DNA of 64,000 nt from Secundilactobacillus malefermentans DSM 5705 = KCTC 3548 (GCF_001436395.1 NZ_AZGJ01000001.1:45375-109374); one strand, 5' to 3'. Shown: positions 1 to 12,838, numbered from the stretch's first letter. Notes: generated by a model from the letters alone, not told the origin. Program-made: numbers and translations.

Positions 1-87
1 GAAAAAATTGCAGCACCTTGGTGGAACCTTGTGGGATACGCGAGACCAGCAACCATTTCGTAATTAAAATAGAAAGCGTGATAATTT
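1..87. other. Window edge, unresolved
   Basis: All three forward frames are open through the first 60 bases, so the window may start inside the 3' end of an upstream gene. The frame starting at base 1 stops at TAA 61-63 and would end in ...GYARPATIS. Nothing in these few residues identifies a family. The remaining bases form the weak leader of the lysozyme gene, with GAAAG at 72-76 as the only Shine-Dalgarno-like signal. Confidence 0.25.
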
Positions 88-1230
88 ATGATATCCAGTG
101 TAAAAATTGCGGGGGAAAAACGCATACTTTGGAGGTTATTCATTATTATCGCTTTATGTTTCAGCTTTATTCAATTGAAGAGCGTTGTGGCTGAGGCCAG
201 TGTTGGAACTTCCATTCCAGATTTGTCCGAATGGCAGGGAAAATTGACAGCAACGGAAGTACAGAACCTAAAAAAGACCGTTCCGTTTATCATTTTACGG
301 GTACAGTATGGTAGTGATTATAAGGACGTTGATTTTGCAAATAACGCGGCACTTTGTGAGAAGTACGGTTTGAAATATGGCGTGTACTCTTTTAGTCAAT
401 ACTTAAGTACAGCCGACGCTAAAACAGAGGCAAAGGATTTGTATAGTCGGGCGCCAGATGCTGCTTTCTATGTAAATGATTATGAAGATCAAACAGTCAC
501 TAGTGGGACGACCAACAGTGCGACCTCTGCTTGGTACACTGCGTTGAGGGCCAAGGTTCCGCACAAACGAATTCTTTTCTATTCATATGCAAGTTTTACA
601 AATTCATATGCTGCAACGGCGATGAAAAAATATGATGGGTACTGGTTGGCTGCATACACGAGTAGTCAACCGACTGTTGCCCATGATCTATGGCAGTATA
701 CGGATGATTGGTATGCTTCTGCGCTTAGTCAAGATGTTGATGCTAGTGTTAAGCACTCGCAAAATACAAGCTGGTTTTTATCCTCACGTGCAATCAGCTA
801 TAACAAAATTGTAACGACAGCCAAAAAAGGATATACAATTTGGAAATCATTGGCTTTCACTTCTAAAAATGGGACAACTGTCGTTGGAAAAAATTACACC
901 GCAAAGTATTACTATGACCACTACAATGGGTCTACTTACTATTCTCTTTATGGTAAGAATGGTAAATGGGTTGGTTATGCTAATAAGAGCGCGATGAGCG
1001 TTATGTCTGCAACATCATATGGTCACCAGGCTACGATTGAAAAATTGGGATACAGTCTTTGGAATAATTTCTTGTGGGCGAAGGCTAAGTATAGCTCAAC
1101 GGCGCTAATAGGAAAGACGTACACCATTAAGTATAAGTATACTTGTGGTAACGGTCGCGTCTATTATTCCTTGTACGATGGGAATACCTGGATGGGCTAT
1201 ATTAACGCCAATGCAGTCTCAGTAAGCTAG
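88..1230 (+). CDS. Secreted GH25 lysozyme with C-terminal SH3-like repeats
   Basis: This is a predicted exported muramidase that cleaves the glycan of peptidoglycan. Residues 14-36 form a hydrophobic signal segment followed by a plausible cleavage region (VVAEAS). The GH25 domain spans about residues 41-230. The first catalytic-region aspartate is D45 in IPDLSEWQG, and the DxE pair is D131 and E133 in NDYED, so the active site looks complete. Two related modules of about 70 residues follow (about 236-305 and 312-380). Each carries a GY.(I/L)W start and a YYSLY...W.GY pattern, typical of SH3b/GW-like wall-binding repeats in lactobacilli. The ATG at 88 has only a weak ribosome site. The next gene starts 15 bp downstream and is probably cotranscribed. 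Function is firm at family level; the cell-wall role (autolysin or remodelling) is inferred. Confidence 0.85.
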   Translation: MISSVKIAGEKRILWRLFIIIALCFSFIQLKSVVAEASVGTSIPDLSEWQGKLTATEVQNLKKTVPFIILRVQYGSDYKDVDFANNAALCEKYGLKYGVYSFSQYLSTADAKTEAKDLYSRAPDAAFYVNDYEDQTVTSGTTNSATSAWYTALRAKVPHKRILFYSYASFTNSYAATAMKKYDGYWLAAYTSSQPTVAHDLWQYTDDWYASALSQDVDASVKHSQNTSWFLSSRAISYNKIVTTAKKGYTIWKSLAFTSKNGTTVVGKNYTAKYYYDHYNGSTYYSLYGKNGKWVGYANKSAMSVMSATSYGHQATIEKLGYSLWNNFLWAKAKYSSTALIGKTYTIKYKYTCGNGRVYYSLYDGNTWMGYINANAVSVS

Positions 1231-1245
1231 AAAGGATTGGCAAAG

Positions 1246-1914
1246 ATGAAAAAAGTTAATAAATGGCGAGTATTATCTATCCTTGGAACGCTAATAGGGT
1301 TATTGGTGGTTGGGTTGTTATTTATCCAACTAAATCAGTTAACTGCTGTCAGTGGAAGTTCCGCTACTTCTACCAAACAGTTGTCCATCCCGAATGCCAT
1401 TTCTACTGGACATGATACTGCTAAGGCGGTAAAGGTTTCTGGGAGTGCCAAGAATGCAAAAGTTTCGTATCGGCAAACGGGCTCTTCAGCCAATGTTGCA
1501 ACGTATCAGGTTAAGACGGCTAACTCGACACAGGCTGCAAATGCTGTTTTACCTTCACAATCAAGCGAAGGAGAACCGGTTACGTTGAGTGATGGGACGA
1601 CGGCTACTGAACAAGGGGTAATGGGCCATATCATGGTGACCTGGAAACAAAAGAATTGGCAGGTTACCTCTATTAGTGATACAGCGCAACTGAGTGGGAC
1701 AACGCCCACCGCCAATGCGTTGAAATCAAAGAACCAGTTAAAGCAACAAAAAATAACGACCCAACCAGTGTCAAAGGGTTCTGCTGTTATCTACGCTTCA
1801 GGGCAAGATGCGCCTATGAATAATATTAGCTGGAGAATAAAGACGAAAGTTCAATCGGTTAAAGCACAAGAAGCTGATCAAACAGTCAAAATTGCAAAAG
1901 AGGCACTTGGTTAG
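1246..1914 (+). CDS. N-terminally anchored extracellular protein of unknown function
   Basis: I do not recognise a family. The protein (222 aa) has a short basic N-terminus, one transmembrane segment (about residues 10-32) and a Ser/Thr/Ala/Gln-rich outside part with no cysteine pair. Around residues 95-150 there is a compact stretch including GHIMVTWKQKNWQV, which looks like a beta-rich fold. A start at TTG 1237 is possible, but AAAGGA at 1231-1236 is well placed for ATG 1246, so I chose 1246. It follows the lysozyme gene by 15 bp and ends at a strong terminator, so the two probably form one unit. A role in the cell wall is inferred from that pairing alone. Confidence 0.7.
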   Translation: MKKVNKWRVLSILGTLIGLLVVGLLFIQLNQLTAVSGSSATSTKQLSIPNAISTGHDTAKAVKVSGSAKNAKVSYRQTGSSANVATYQVKTANSTQAANAVLPSQSSEGEPVTLSDGTTATEQGVMGHIMVTWKQKNWQVTSISDTAQLSGTTPTANALKSKNQLKQQKITTQPVSKGSAVIYASGQDAPMNNISWRIKTKVQSVKAQEADQTVKIAKEALG

Positions 1915-1919
1915 AATGA

Positions 1920-1947
1920 AGCCCTGGGAAAACTCCCAGGGCTTTTT
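1920..1947 (+). terminator. Intrinsic terminator after the lysozyme pair
   Basis: AGCCCTGGGA pairs with TCCCAGGGCT across an AAAC loop, followed by a T run. It closes the two-gene unit 88-1914. Confidence 0.9.
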
Positions 1948-1983
1948 ATGATGATTCTTAAAAAATATAAACTAGGGAGAATA

Positions 1984-1992
1984 TGCTATAAT
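1984..1992 (+). promoter_or_regulatory. Extended -10 promoter of the ECF S-component gene
   Basis: TGC followed by TATAAT (1987-1992) makes a consensus extended -10 element with no clear -35. Transcription would start near 1999, giving a leader of roughly 20-28 nt before the coding region. Confidence 0.65.
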
Positions 1993-2017
1993 CTAGGCAC
2001 ATAACTTATCCTAGTAG

Positions 2018-2617
2018 GTGATTATTATTAAGCAAAATCGGGCATATGAAATCAGTATCTTAGCGTTGTTCATCGCAATTGTTATTATTCAGAATGTGGT
2101 TCCAATTCTTGGCTATATTCCAATTGGACCATTAAGCCTAGTTACGATTCACGTGACAGTTTCTATTGCTGCAATTATTTTAGGAACGAAAAATGGTGCG
2201 ATTGTCGGCGGTGTTTGGGGATTAACGGCATGGGTACGCGCATTTGCCTGGCCAACTAGTCCAATGGCGGTTTACGTGATGGTCAACCCGCTGATTTCAG
2301 TTCTACCAAGAATTATGGTAGGCGTCGTCGCTGGCCTCTTATTCCACTATTTATATAAACGATTTAATAATCAATTAGCGATGGCACTGTCAGGACTGGC
2401 AGGTGCACTGGTTAACACAATTTTAGTGCTCGGTTTTATTTTTATTTTTTATCAATTTGGGGGTATTCCACTAACCAAATTACACATTAATGCGTTAATG
2501 CCCTATTTGTTAGGCGTAATTGCGACAAATGGAATTCCGGAAGCTATTATGGCAGCCGTATTGGTGCCGTTAATTGCAACTCCTCTAATGCGTTTTAGAA
2601 AAAGTGTTAAGAAATAA
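2018..2617 (+). CDS. panT: ECF transporter S component, PanT-like (pantothenate)
   Basis: This is a small, very hydrophobic substrate-binding subunit of an energy-coupling factor vitamin importer, with about six membrane helices. It would work with the shared EcfA/A'/T module encoded elsewhere. The N-terminal NRAYEISILALF pattern and the GPLSLVTIH...GWVWGLTAW-like region fit the PanT group of S components; pantothenate is inferred from that resemblance, not from a decisive motif. The start is unclear. GTG 2018 is in frame but sits inside AGGTGAT (2016-2022), a near-perfect anti-16S match. That site would instead be ideally placed for an ATT codon at 2024 or 2027, and there is no ATG or TTG nearby in frame. 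A Ddl-type ligase follows 93 bp downstream. Confidence 0.75.
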   Translation: MIIIKQNRAYEISILALFIAIVIIQNVVPILGYIPIGPLSLVTIHVTVSIAAIILGTKNGAIVGGVWGLTAWVRAFAWPTSPMAVYVMVNPLISVLPRIMVGVVAGLLFHYLYKRFNNQLAMALSGLAGALVNTILVLGFIFIFYQFGGIPLTKLHINALMPYLLGVIATNGIPEAIMAAVLVPLIATPLMRFRKSVKK

Positions 2618-2710
2618 GGAAATTTCTGTGAGGATTTTTGGTATTAATTGAAATCGCTGAAATTCCATGATAAGCTTAAGTTTCTAAAACAATTCGGAGG
2701 ATTTGAGACT

Positions 2711-3763
2711 ATGAAGATTGTAGTTTTAGCTGGAGGACGCAGCTCAGAACGAAACGTTTCTTTGTCATCAAGCGCAAAAGTCGCTAACGCTTTAAGAAGT
2801 AAGGGACATCAAGTTGCAATGATTGATTTATTCTTAGGAATTGATCTTGATTACGTGAGGGATGTAGAGGACTTATTTACGGACCAGCAACAAGATGTTG
2901 ATTTAGATATCAGCGATGAGGTATTAACGGATGACGATATTAATGCGTTACGTTCAGATGGTTCTAAACAATTATTTGGACCAAACGTGTTGAAAGTTAT
3001 CTCCCATGCAAACATGGTCTACATTGGCCTGCACGGTGAAGACGGCGAAAATGGGAAAGTTCAAGCAGTTCTAGATTTAAATAACATTCCATATGCAGGA
3101 AGCGGTCCATTAGCTTCTGGAATTGCAATGGATAAGAATATTTCTAAACAAGTAATGATGTATAACCATATTCAAACTGCAAAATTCATCACGATTTATA
3201 AGGATCATCCCAAGTACGAAATACCATTTGATTTTCCAGTAGTTGTGAAGCCCTCTAACGGCGGCTCAAGCATTGGAACTCGAATTGTTGAATCTCAAGA
3301 TGAGATTGAAGAAGCAGTTAATGACGGGTTTCGATTTGATACTGAAGTTATCGTTGAGGAATTCATAAAGGGTCGCGAATTCTCGCTGGGAGTTGTGAAC
3401 GGGAAGGCATTACCAGCAATTGAAATTAGCGTCAATGATGGTTGGTATGATTTCAAGCATAAGTTCCAAAGTGACACCACAACGCAATTCCAGACGCCAC
3501 CTGACATTCCTGAAGAAGTTCACGATGAGATGAAGGCAATTGCACTAAAGACCTTTAGAGTGCTTAAAATGGCTAATTACGGACGGGTCGACTTTTTATG
3601 GAACGATAATGGTCTCTATGTGATTGAGGCGAATTCTCTACCAGGGATGACACCACTATCCTTATTACCACAAGAAGCCGAAGCGGCTGGTATTAGCTAC
3701 GAAGATTTGTGTAACGATATCATCATGGGGCAAGTTAAAGCGCTTGGATTAAATTTTAAATAA
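2711..3763 (+). CDS. D-alanine--D-alanine (or D-lactate) ligase family, ATP-grasp
   Basis: This ligase joins D-Ala to D-Ala or a D-hydroxy acid using ATP. All family landmarks are present in order: GGRSSERNVSL (the Glu that binds the first substrate), LHGEDGENG, GSGPLASGIAMDK, VVVKPSNGGSS, EEFIKGREF, then DFLW and EANSLPGMT near the end. At the omega-loop position where Tyr favours D-Ala-D-Ala and Phe favours D-Ala-D-Lac, the sequence YDFKHKF has Phe252. GGAGG at 2696-2700 places the start at ATG 2711 (350 aa); an upstream in-frame TTG at 2648 has no such signal. As I recall them, the usual lactobacillus Ddl proteins are longer (about 377 aa) and start differently, so this may be a second paralog. 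The ligase family is firm; acceptor specificity is inferred. Confidence 0.85.
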   Translation: MKIVVLAGGRSSERNVSLSSSAKVANALRSKGHQVAMIDLFLGIDLDYVRDVEDLFTDQQQDVDLDISDEVLTDDDINALRSDGSKQLFGPNVLKVISHANMVYIGLHGEDGENGKVQAVLDLNNIPYAGSGPLASGIAMDKNISKQVMMYNHIQTAKFITIYKDHPKYEIPFDFPVVVKPSNGGSSIGTRIVESQDEIEEAVNDGFRFDTEVIVEEFIKGREFSLGVVNGKALPAIEISVNDGWYDFKHKFQSDTTTQFQTPPDIPEEVHDEMKAIALKTFRVLKMANYGRVDFLWNDNGLYVIEANSLPGMTPLSLLPQEAEAAGISYEDLCNDIIMGQVKALGLNFK

Positions 3764-3765
3764 AA

Positions 3766-3810
3766 AAACACTTGGTAAATGGGGGAATTACCCTAATTTA
3801 CCAAGTGTTT
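3766..3810. terminator. Bidirectional terminator between the ligase and DUF2187 genes
   Basis: AAACACTTGGTAAAT (3766-3780) pairs perfectly with ATTTACCAAGTGTTT (3796-3810). T runs on both strands let it serve both convergent genes. Confidence 0.9.
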
Positions 3811-3814
3811 TTAA

Positions 3815-4051
3815 TTACTTTTCTTCATCTTCGGAAGAATCGTCAGCTTCTGGATCAACCTCTGGCTGAGGAGCGGCCTTGATGAGTGTTAGCTTTTTAT
3901 TGTTGATTACGACACGGTCGTGATACTTATCCACGATTTCTGGATTGTCTGCTTTAAATGTGACCATATAAGAGTTTTGATAAGCTTTATCGATAAATCC
4001 AGTAAATGATTCACCATCAAGCTTAAAAGAAACTTCATCACCAATGTTCAT
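3815..4051 (-). CDS. DUF2187 family small protein
   Basis: A 78-residue protein whose first 60 residues (MNIGDEVSFKLDG...NKKLTLI) form the compact beta-barrel-like DUF2187 (YkvS-type) domain common in Bacilli. The tail is acidic and disordered (PEVDPEADDSSEDEEK). No biochemical role is established that I know of. It is a single-gene unit on the minus strand, convergent with the ligase gene and divergent from the GH73 gene. Confidence 0.75.
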   Translation of the reverse strand: MNIGDEVSFKLDGESFTGFIDKAYQNSYMVTFKADNPEIVDKYHDRVVINNKKLTLIKAAPQPEVDPEADDSSEDEEK

Positions 4052-4195
4052 TCAATTCCATCTCCCAATTTTTAATCATCGCTCTGTAATGTAACTGAAT
4101 TGGCGATTTTTGTCAATTAATGTGCTGCAAATTTTTGGTAAAAATAAAAAGGGCATTGTCAATGACTTCGGTTATCGGTTAAACTGAAGAAAACA

Positions 4196-4834
4196 ATGAG
4201 GAAGGATCAATCATTCTTGACCAAAAAACGAAAACGTCGGCAAGATAAGACGTGGCAGAAGCTGCTACTACTCATCATTTTCCTGGGCATGGTTGCTCTT
4301 TTTGGAAACCACTTACTCTCGCTTCGTGAACCGCACGTGCAGGTTACATCAGTGAAAACAACAAGCCAACACCAGCGATTTATTGAAGAAAAGGCGAAGC
4401 AAGCTCAAAAATTGCAGAAGCAATACAATGTTTTAGCAAGCATTACCCTGAGCCAGGCAATTTTAGAATCGGATTGGGGTAATAGTACCCTGGCATCGCA
4501 ATACCATAATCTGTTTGGAATTAAAGCAAGTTCAAAACAGGTTGGAAAAGTTTTGGCAACGCAAGAGTATTACGATGGCAAATGGGTCACCATTAAAGCC
4601 AAATTTCGTCGCTTCAGCAGTGATGAGGAGTCAATGGTTGCTCACGCCAAGCTTTTTGTTAATGGAACGGATTGGAATTCCAGTCAGTATCATTCAGTAT
4701 TAGAGGCTACAAACTATAAGCAAGCTGCAAAGGCGTTATATAAGGACGGTTACGCAACAGATCCAAATTATCCTGAAAAGTTGATAACGCTAATAAAACG
4801 CTATCGACTGGATCGCTACGATCAAAGTTACTAA
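4196..4834 (+). CDS. Membrane-anchored GH73 N-acetylglucosaminidase
   Basis: This is a cell-wall hydrolase of the FlgJ/LytG-like glucosaminidase family, cleaving after GlcNAc in peptidoglycan. A Lys/Arg-rich cytoplasmic start (KKRKRRQDK) precedes one membrane helix (about 23-42); the rest is outside. The catalytic Glu lies in [11 protein letters not shown], followed by NLFGIKA, both hallmarks of the family. The C-terminal half has the usual YRKFSS-like and [11 protein letters not shown] motifs. At 212 aa it is a minimal catalytic domain without LysM or SH3 repeats. The start ATG has a poor ribosome site. xpt begins 19 bp downstream. Confidence 0.85.
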   Translation: MRKDQSFLTKKRKRRQDKTWQKLLLLIIFLGMVALFGNHLLSLREPHVQVTSVKTTSQHQRFIEEKAKQAQKLQKQYNVLASITLSQAILESDWGNSTLASQYHNLFGIKASSKQVGKVLATQEYYDGKWVTIKAKFRRFSSDEESMVAHAKLFVNGTDWNSSQYHSVLEATNYKQAAKALYKDGYATDPNYPEKLITLIKRYRLDRYDQSY

Positions 4835-4853
4835 AATTTATGGAGGTATTTCA

Positions 4854-5429
4854 ATGAAGCTGCTCGAAGATATGATTCGCAAAAATGGGACTGTCCTACC
4901 CGGGGAAGTTCTAAAGGTGGATAATTTTTTAAATCATCAAGTTGATCCAAAATTAATGTACGAATTAGGTGGCGAATTTAAACGTCTCTTTAAGGATGAA
5001 GGAATTACCCGAATTTTAACGGTTGAATCGTCAGGAATTGCGCCCGCAGTCATGACCGGCTTACAGATGGATGTTCCAGTTGTGTTTGCCCGAAAGCATA
5101 AATCATTAACGCTCATTGATAATCTGTATACAGCAACCGTGTACTCGTATACGAAACAAGTTAGCAACAAAATTAGCGTTGACAAGCGTTTCATTTTACC
5201 AAATGATCGCGTCCTAATTATCGACGACTTTTTGGCAAACGGACAAGCGGTCCAAGGACTTTTAGAAATTGCATCAGCTGCTAAAGTTGAAGTTGCCGGT
5301 GTCGGTGTCGTTATTGAAAAGAGTTTTCAAAAGGGCCGTAAAATGCTTGAAAAAACAGGTATTCATGTTGAAGCTCTTGCAAGAATAGCATCACTTGCGA
5401 ATAATGAAGTGACGTTTGTTCAGGACTAA
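4854..5429 (+). CDS. xpt: Xanthine phosphoribosyltransferase
   Basis: Converts xanthine and PRPP to XMP in cytoplasmic purine salvage. The length (191 aa) and start ([29 protein letters not shown]) are typical. The PRPP-binding loop is [14 protein letters not shown], and the region [10 protein letters not shown]...VFARKHKS matches Xpt. A good GGAGG site precedes the ATG at 4854. In many Bacilli xpt follows a purine riboswitch and precedes pbuX. Here it starts just after the GH73 gene, leaving no room for a riboswitch, and no permease follows. Confidence 0.95.
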   Translation: MKLLEDMIRKNGTVLPGEVLKVDNFLNHQVDPKLMYELGGEFKRLFKDEGITRILTVESSGIAPAVMTGLQMDVPVVFARKHKSLTLIDNLYTATVYSYTKQVSNKISVDKRFILPNDRVLIIDDFLANGQAVQGLLEIASAAKVEVAGVGVVIEKSFQKGRKMLEKTGIHVEALARIASLANNEVTFVQD

Positions 5430-5454
5430 GTCATTTATAGAAGGGATGTAGAAT

Positions 5455-5982
5455 ATGGCAATTCATTGGCCGATAGTACTACTCATTTTCTTCGTTAATT
5501 TAGTGTACATTACGTTAAACACGCTTCGATTTTTACTGACAATGAAAGGGTATCGAAATTTAGCGCCACTAGTAAGTGTTGTAGAAATCACCGTTTACGT
5601 CATCGGATTATCACTTGTTTTAGATCGATTGACCAATTACTGGAACATTCTGGCATACGCCCTAGGATATGGTGTTGGTGTTTGGGTCGGAATCATCATT
5701 GAAGATAAGCTAGCATTAGGCTACATGATGGTTACCGTAATCCTACCCGAAACGGACACCCAGCTACCCGGAATTTTACGAGAAAACGGATTTGGGGTGA
5801 CTCAAAGTGCCGCATCCGGCTTGGAAGGTCAGCGGTTGGTGCTGGAAATTTTGACACCTCGTAAGCTGGAGCGTCATTTATACGCAATAGTGAAAGAGGC
5901 GGAGCCCAAAGCCTTTACAATTTCCTATGAACCAAAATTTGTTTCTGGAGGATTCTGGGTCAAAAGGATAAGGAATCGGTAA
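5455..5982 (+). CDS. DUF2179/UPF0316 family membrane protein
   Basis: A 175-aa protein with about three membrane helices in the first 90 residues (IHWPIVLLIFFVNLVYITLN, then VISVVEITVYVIGLSLV-like, then the AYALGYGVGVWVGIIIE region). A soluble C-terminal DUF2179 domain follows (VILPETDTQLPGILRENGFGVT onward). This is the YebE-type UPF0316 arrangement. DUF2179 domains occur in membrane proteins whose ligand is not well established. It sits 25 bp after xpt, so cotranscription is likely; the functional link is unknown. Confidence 0.8.
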   Translation: MAIHWPIVLLIFFVNLVYITLNTLRFLLTMKGYRNLAPLVSVVEITVYVIGLSLVLDRLTNYWNILAYALGYGVGVWVGIIIEDKLALGYMMVTVILPETDTQLPGILRENGFGVTQSAASGLEGQRLVLEILTPRKLERHLYAIVKEAEPKAFTISYEPKFVSGGFWVKRIRNR

Positions 5983-6061
5983 AGACTGGGCGTAACGCTT
6001 GAAATATTACAAAGCGACCCTTAAGATTAGGATTAATATTATAAGAAAGTAGTGAGTTGAG

Positions 6062-7219
6062 GTGAATAAGGCTATTTTATATCCTAATGACACAATTGGA
6101 ATAATTGGTGACAATATTAGTGGACCTAGGTTAGTCACAGCTGCAAGAAAAATCGGCTTTCAAGTTGGTGCCTATGGTTCCGATGAAGCCAGTGAAACGT
6201 TGCAATTGGCTGATTTTAAAGTTGTTGGAGAGCTAAATGACAAGGAGAAACTACGTCAATTTGCAGAACGGTGTCAGGTTGTAACCTTTACCTCTACGCA
6301 CGTTAGTTCCGATGTCATTAGCTATTTGGAACAATTTACGAGTGTTCCTCAAGGTTCTGAGATGCTTGAGATGTCTCAAGATCGGCTATTGGAACGCGCA
6401 TTTTTTGAACAACTAAACGTCAACATCGCGCCGTATGCAACGATTGTAAGTTTGGATGATGTTTATCAAGCCATCAATTCAATTGGGTATCCAAGCGTTT
6501 TGAAGCCAATTCAAAAGGATTTAGTTAATGGAAAGGAACTCATCATCAATACCCAGACTGACATTGCGAAAGCGTCTGGACTACTTGATTTTGGGACCTA
6601 CATTCTAGAGTCAATCGTACCGAACTCGCGTGAACTGTCCATTACAATGGCCAGGGGGCAGGATGGACAAACGGTTCTTTTCCCAATTGTTGAAACGGTT
6701 CGAAATAAGGGCATTGTACAGTGGACATTTATTCCGACTCAATTAGATGTTGGAATCGCTCAGGAATTGCGTCGAATTTCAAATGAAGTGACCCAAAACA
6801 TTCAATATACGGGACTATTTGAAGTTAGCTTTACAATTACGCAAAATGACAATATTTACGTTAAAAGGATTTTACCAGCTGTCAGCCAAACGGGGCAGAT
6901 ATTTGATCGTGGCACAACGGTTAATCAATATGAACAACATCTACGAGCAATTGCTGGTCTACCATTAAGTGAGCCACAAACGTTGATGCCAACTGTTTTG
7001 GCACCCTTTACGACTAAGCAGTTAGCTGCGATTAATACCCAATGGGTTCTTAAAAATAACTGGCATTTTACTTTCTATCGGAATGTTAAAGCTGATGGTC
7101 AATTGGATAGCCATTCAGCTGGAAACGTTATTTTACAGGCGGTTGACCTAAATGAAGCATTGGATCAGCTAGACGATACTGGAATCTGGAATCAATCAAA
7201 AGCAACGGATAATCAATAA
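6062..7219 (+). CDS. PurK-like ATP-grasp protein with degenerate active site
   Basis: The fold and length (385 aa) match PurK, the N5-CAIR synthetase of purine synthesis, and the start (NDTIGIIGDN) aligns with the PurK nucleotide site. Several signature elements are altered. GGGQLGRM is replaced by GDNISGPRLV. The glycine-rich GGYDGKGQ loop is replaced by PIQKDLVNGKEL. The metal-binding NEIAPRPHNSGH segment reads KRILPAVSQTGQ, losing its Glu. I therefore doubt it makes N5-CAIR. It may be a paralog with another substrate or a regulatory pseudoenzyme. The GTG start overlaps the only Shine-Dalgarno-like sequence (GAGGTGA), so the exact start is uncertain. It lies between the xpt-DUF2179 genes and pcrA, with its own terminator. 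Confidence 0.7.
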   Translation: MNKAILYPNDTIGIIGDNISGPRLVTAARKIGFQVGAYGSDEASETLQLADFKVVGELNDKEKLRQFAERCQVVTFTSTHVSSDVISYLEQFTSVPQGSEMLEMSQDRLLERAFFEQLNVNIAPYATIVSLDDVYQAINSIGYPSVLKPIQKDLVNGKELIINTQTDIAKASGLLDFGTYILESIVPNSRELSITMARGQDGQTVLFPIVETVRNKGIVQWTFIPTQLDVGIAQELRRISNEVTQNIQYTGLFEVSFTITQNDNIYVKRILPAVSQTGQIFDRGTTVNQYEQHLRAIAGLPLSEPQTLMPTVLAPFTTKQLAAINTQWVLKNNWHFTFYRNVKADGQLDSHSAGNVILQAVDLNEALDQLDDTGIWNQSKATDNQ

Positions 7220-7228
7220 AACTAATGG

Positions 7229-7254
7229 GCTGACATTTGTCAGCTTATTTTTTT
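7229..7254 (+). terminator. Intrinsic terminator before pcrA
   Basis: GCTGACA and TGTCAGC form a perfect 7-bp stem with a short loop, followed by a T-rich run. Confidence 0.85.
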
Positions 7255-7295
7255 AGAATGACTGCAATGAAATCTCAGCAGTTAACATGAAATTT

Positions 7296-7304
7296 TGCTA
7301 TAAT
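7296..7304 (+). promoter_or_regulatory. Extended -10 promoter of pcrA
   Basis: TGC plus TATAAT (7299-7304) is a consensus extended -10, about 36 bp upstream of the pcrA start. It lies just after the previous terminator, so it is the likely promoter of the pcrA-ligA-camS unit. Confidence 0.7.
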
Positions 7305-7340
7305 TGAAACGACTATTTTCAAGAGAGGGTTGAATTTTGC

Positions 7341-11625
<4,285 letters not shown>

Positions 11626-11660
11626 TTAAATGTTGCAGCAAATTAGGAGGAAAATTAGCC

Positions 11661-12806
11661 GTGAAGCGAATAAGATTAATTGTTAGTTTGCTAGGAATCA
11701 TCTTGTTTTTGAGCGCCTGTGGAAATTTAGATAGTTCTTCTATGTCTTCAGGAGGTGGAACGTCAACTTCAAAGGGGACTCAATTAACGGGTCAGTCAGA
11801 TGATTCCCAATACGAAGGCGTTATTAAGAATGGAAAATATGTGACGAGCAAGTCTAGAGGGGTTAGCAACACCCAAAATGCTGACAACCAATTGAACTTG
11901 AAGAGCTTTGAAACCGGACTATTGAATGTCTCGAAAAATGAGTTTTCAACGAGTAAGTATGCGTTTCGAGAAGGTCAATATCTTAGCAAGTCAACCGTCA
12001 GTAATTGGTTAGATCGCGAGTCAAAATCGAACCCTGATGGTTTAAATCCTAAAAGTAATGGGTCAACTAGCCCAACAAAGAGAAATCCCATATATTTGCA
12101 ACAGATTGAAGAACAAGACTACATGATTCAAAAGGACAGTAAGCTCACGCTGGGTGGCATTACGATAGGAATTGGTATTAATTCTGTCGATTATTACAAG
12201 AAAGCACAGTACGGTGCAACGTATGAAACTGATATTAGTAATGCGCAAGTTAAAGCACAGGGTAGGAAAATTGCCAATGAAGTATTAAGTAGATTACGTA
12301 AAAAATCAGCATTGAAAAATGTGCCAATCGTTATTGCTCTTTATAAACAGGCTTCTAACGATAGTTTAGTCGGTGGGAATTTCTTCTCCTACTCTGTTAA
12401 TAAAAATGAATCGACATCTGTTAGTTCTTGGAAGTCAATTAATCAGAAGAGTTACGTTTTTCCACTTTCTGATAGCCAATCCTCTCCAAACACAAATGAC
12501 ACAACTTCGTTCACTAATTTTAAATCTCAAGTAGAAGATTTCTTTCCTAATTTAAGTGGGGTTACTGCCCAAGCACAGTACACGGATAAGCAACTTGATG
12601 GAATGAATATCAAGATAACGACCCAATTTTATAGTCAGACTGAAATCATTAATTTTACGCAATACCTACAATCAGCGGCGCAAAAGTATCTGCCGTCTAA
12701 TGTCCCAATCGACATTACAGTTAGTTCTACGGACGGTGTTCAGAGCTTCTTGAGTAGAACGGCTAAAGCCAAGAAATTTACGTCTCACGTTTTTAATAGC
12801 TATTAA
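11661..12806 (+). CDS. camS: CamS family lipoprotein (sex pheromone precursor-like)
   Basis: An exported lipoprotein. The signal peptide ends in the lipobox LSAC (Cys near residue 20), followed by a Ser/Gly/Thr-rich linker and the large CamS domain. In enterococci the cleaved CamS signal peptide is the cAM373 pheromone. The mature protein's role is not well defined. Its place between ligA and gatCAB is conserved in lactobacilli and supports the assignment. The start is GTG 11661 behind GGAGG. The mature part is 361 residues, typical of the family. Confidence 0.88.
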   Translation: MKRIRLIVSLLGIILFLSACGNLDSSSMSSGGGTSTSKGTQLTGQSDDSQYEGVIKNGKYVTSKSRGVSNTQNADNQLNLKSFETGLLNVSKNEFSTSKYAFREGQYLSKSTVSNWLDRESKSNPDGLNPKSNGSTSPTKRNPIYLQQIEEQDYMIQKDSKLTLGGITIGIGINSVDYYKKAQYGATYETDISNAQVKAQGRKIANEVLSRLRKKSALKNVPIVIALYKQASNDSLVGGNFFSYSVNKNESTSVSSWKSINQKSYVFPLSDSQSSPNTNDTTSFTNFKSQVEDFFPNLSGVTAQAQYTDKQLDGMNIKITTQFYSQTEIINFTQYLQSAAQKYLPSNVPIDITVSSTDGVQSFLSRTAKAKKFTSHVFNSY

Positions 12807-12829
12807 GATGATGAATCAATATTTCGTTG

Positions 12830-12838
12830 TGGTAAACT
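12830..12838 (+). promoter_or_regulatory. Possible extended -10 promoter of gatCAB
   Basis: TGG followed by TAAACT (12833-12838) lies about 50 bp before gatC and has no convincing -35. It would allow gatCAB expression independent of pcrA-ligA-camS. Confidence 0.4.

Noticed and set aside
4835..4853. Purine riboswitch before xpt
   Set aside because: Only 19 bases separate xpt from the upstream gene, so there is no room, and nothing like the aptamer core is seen.
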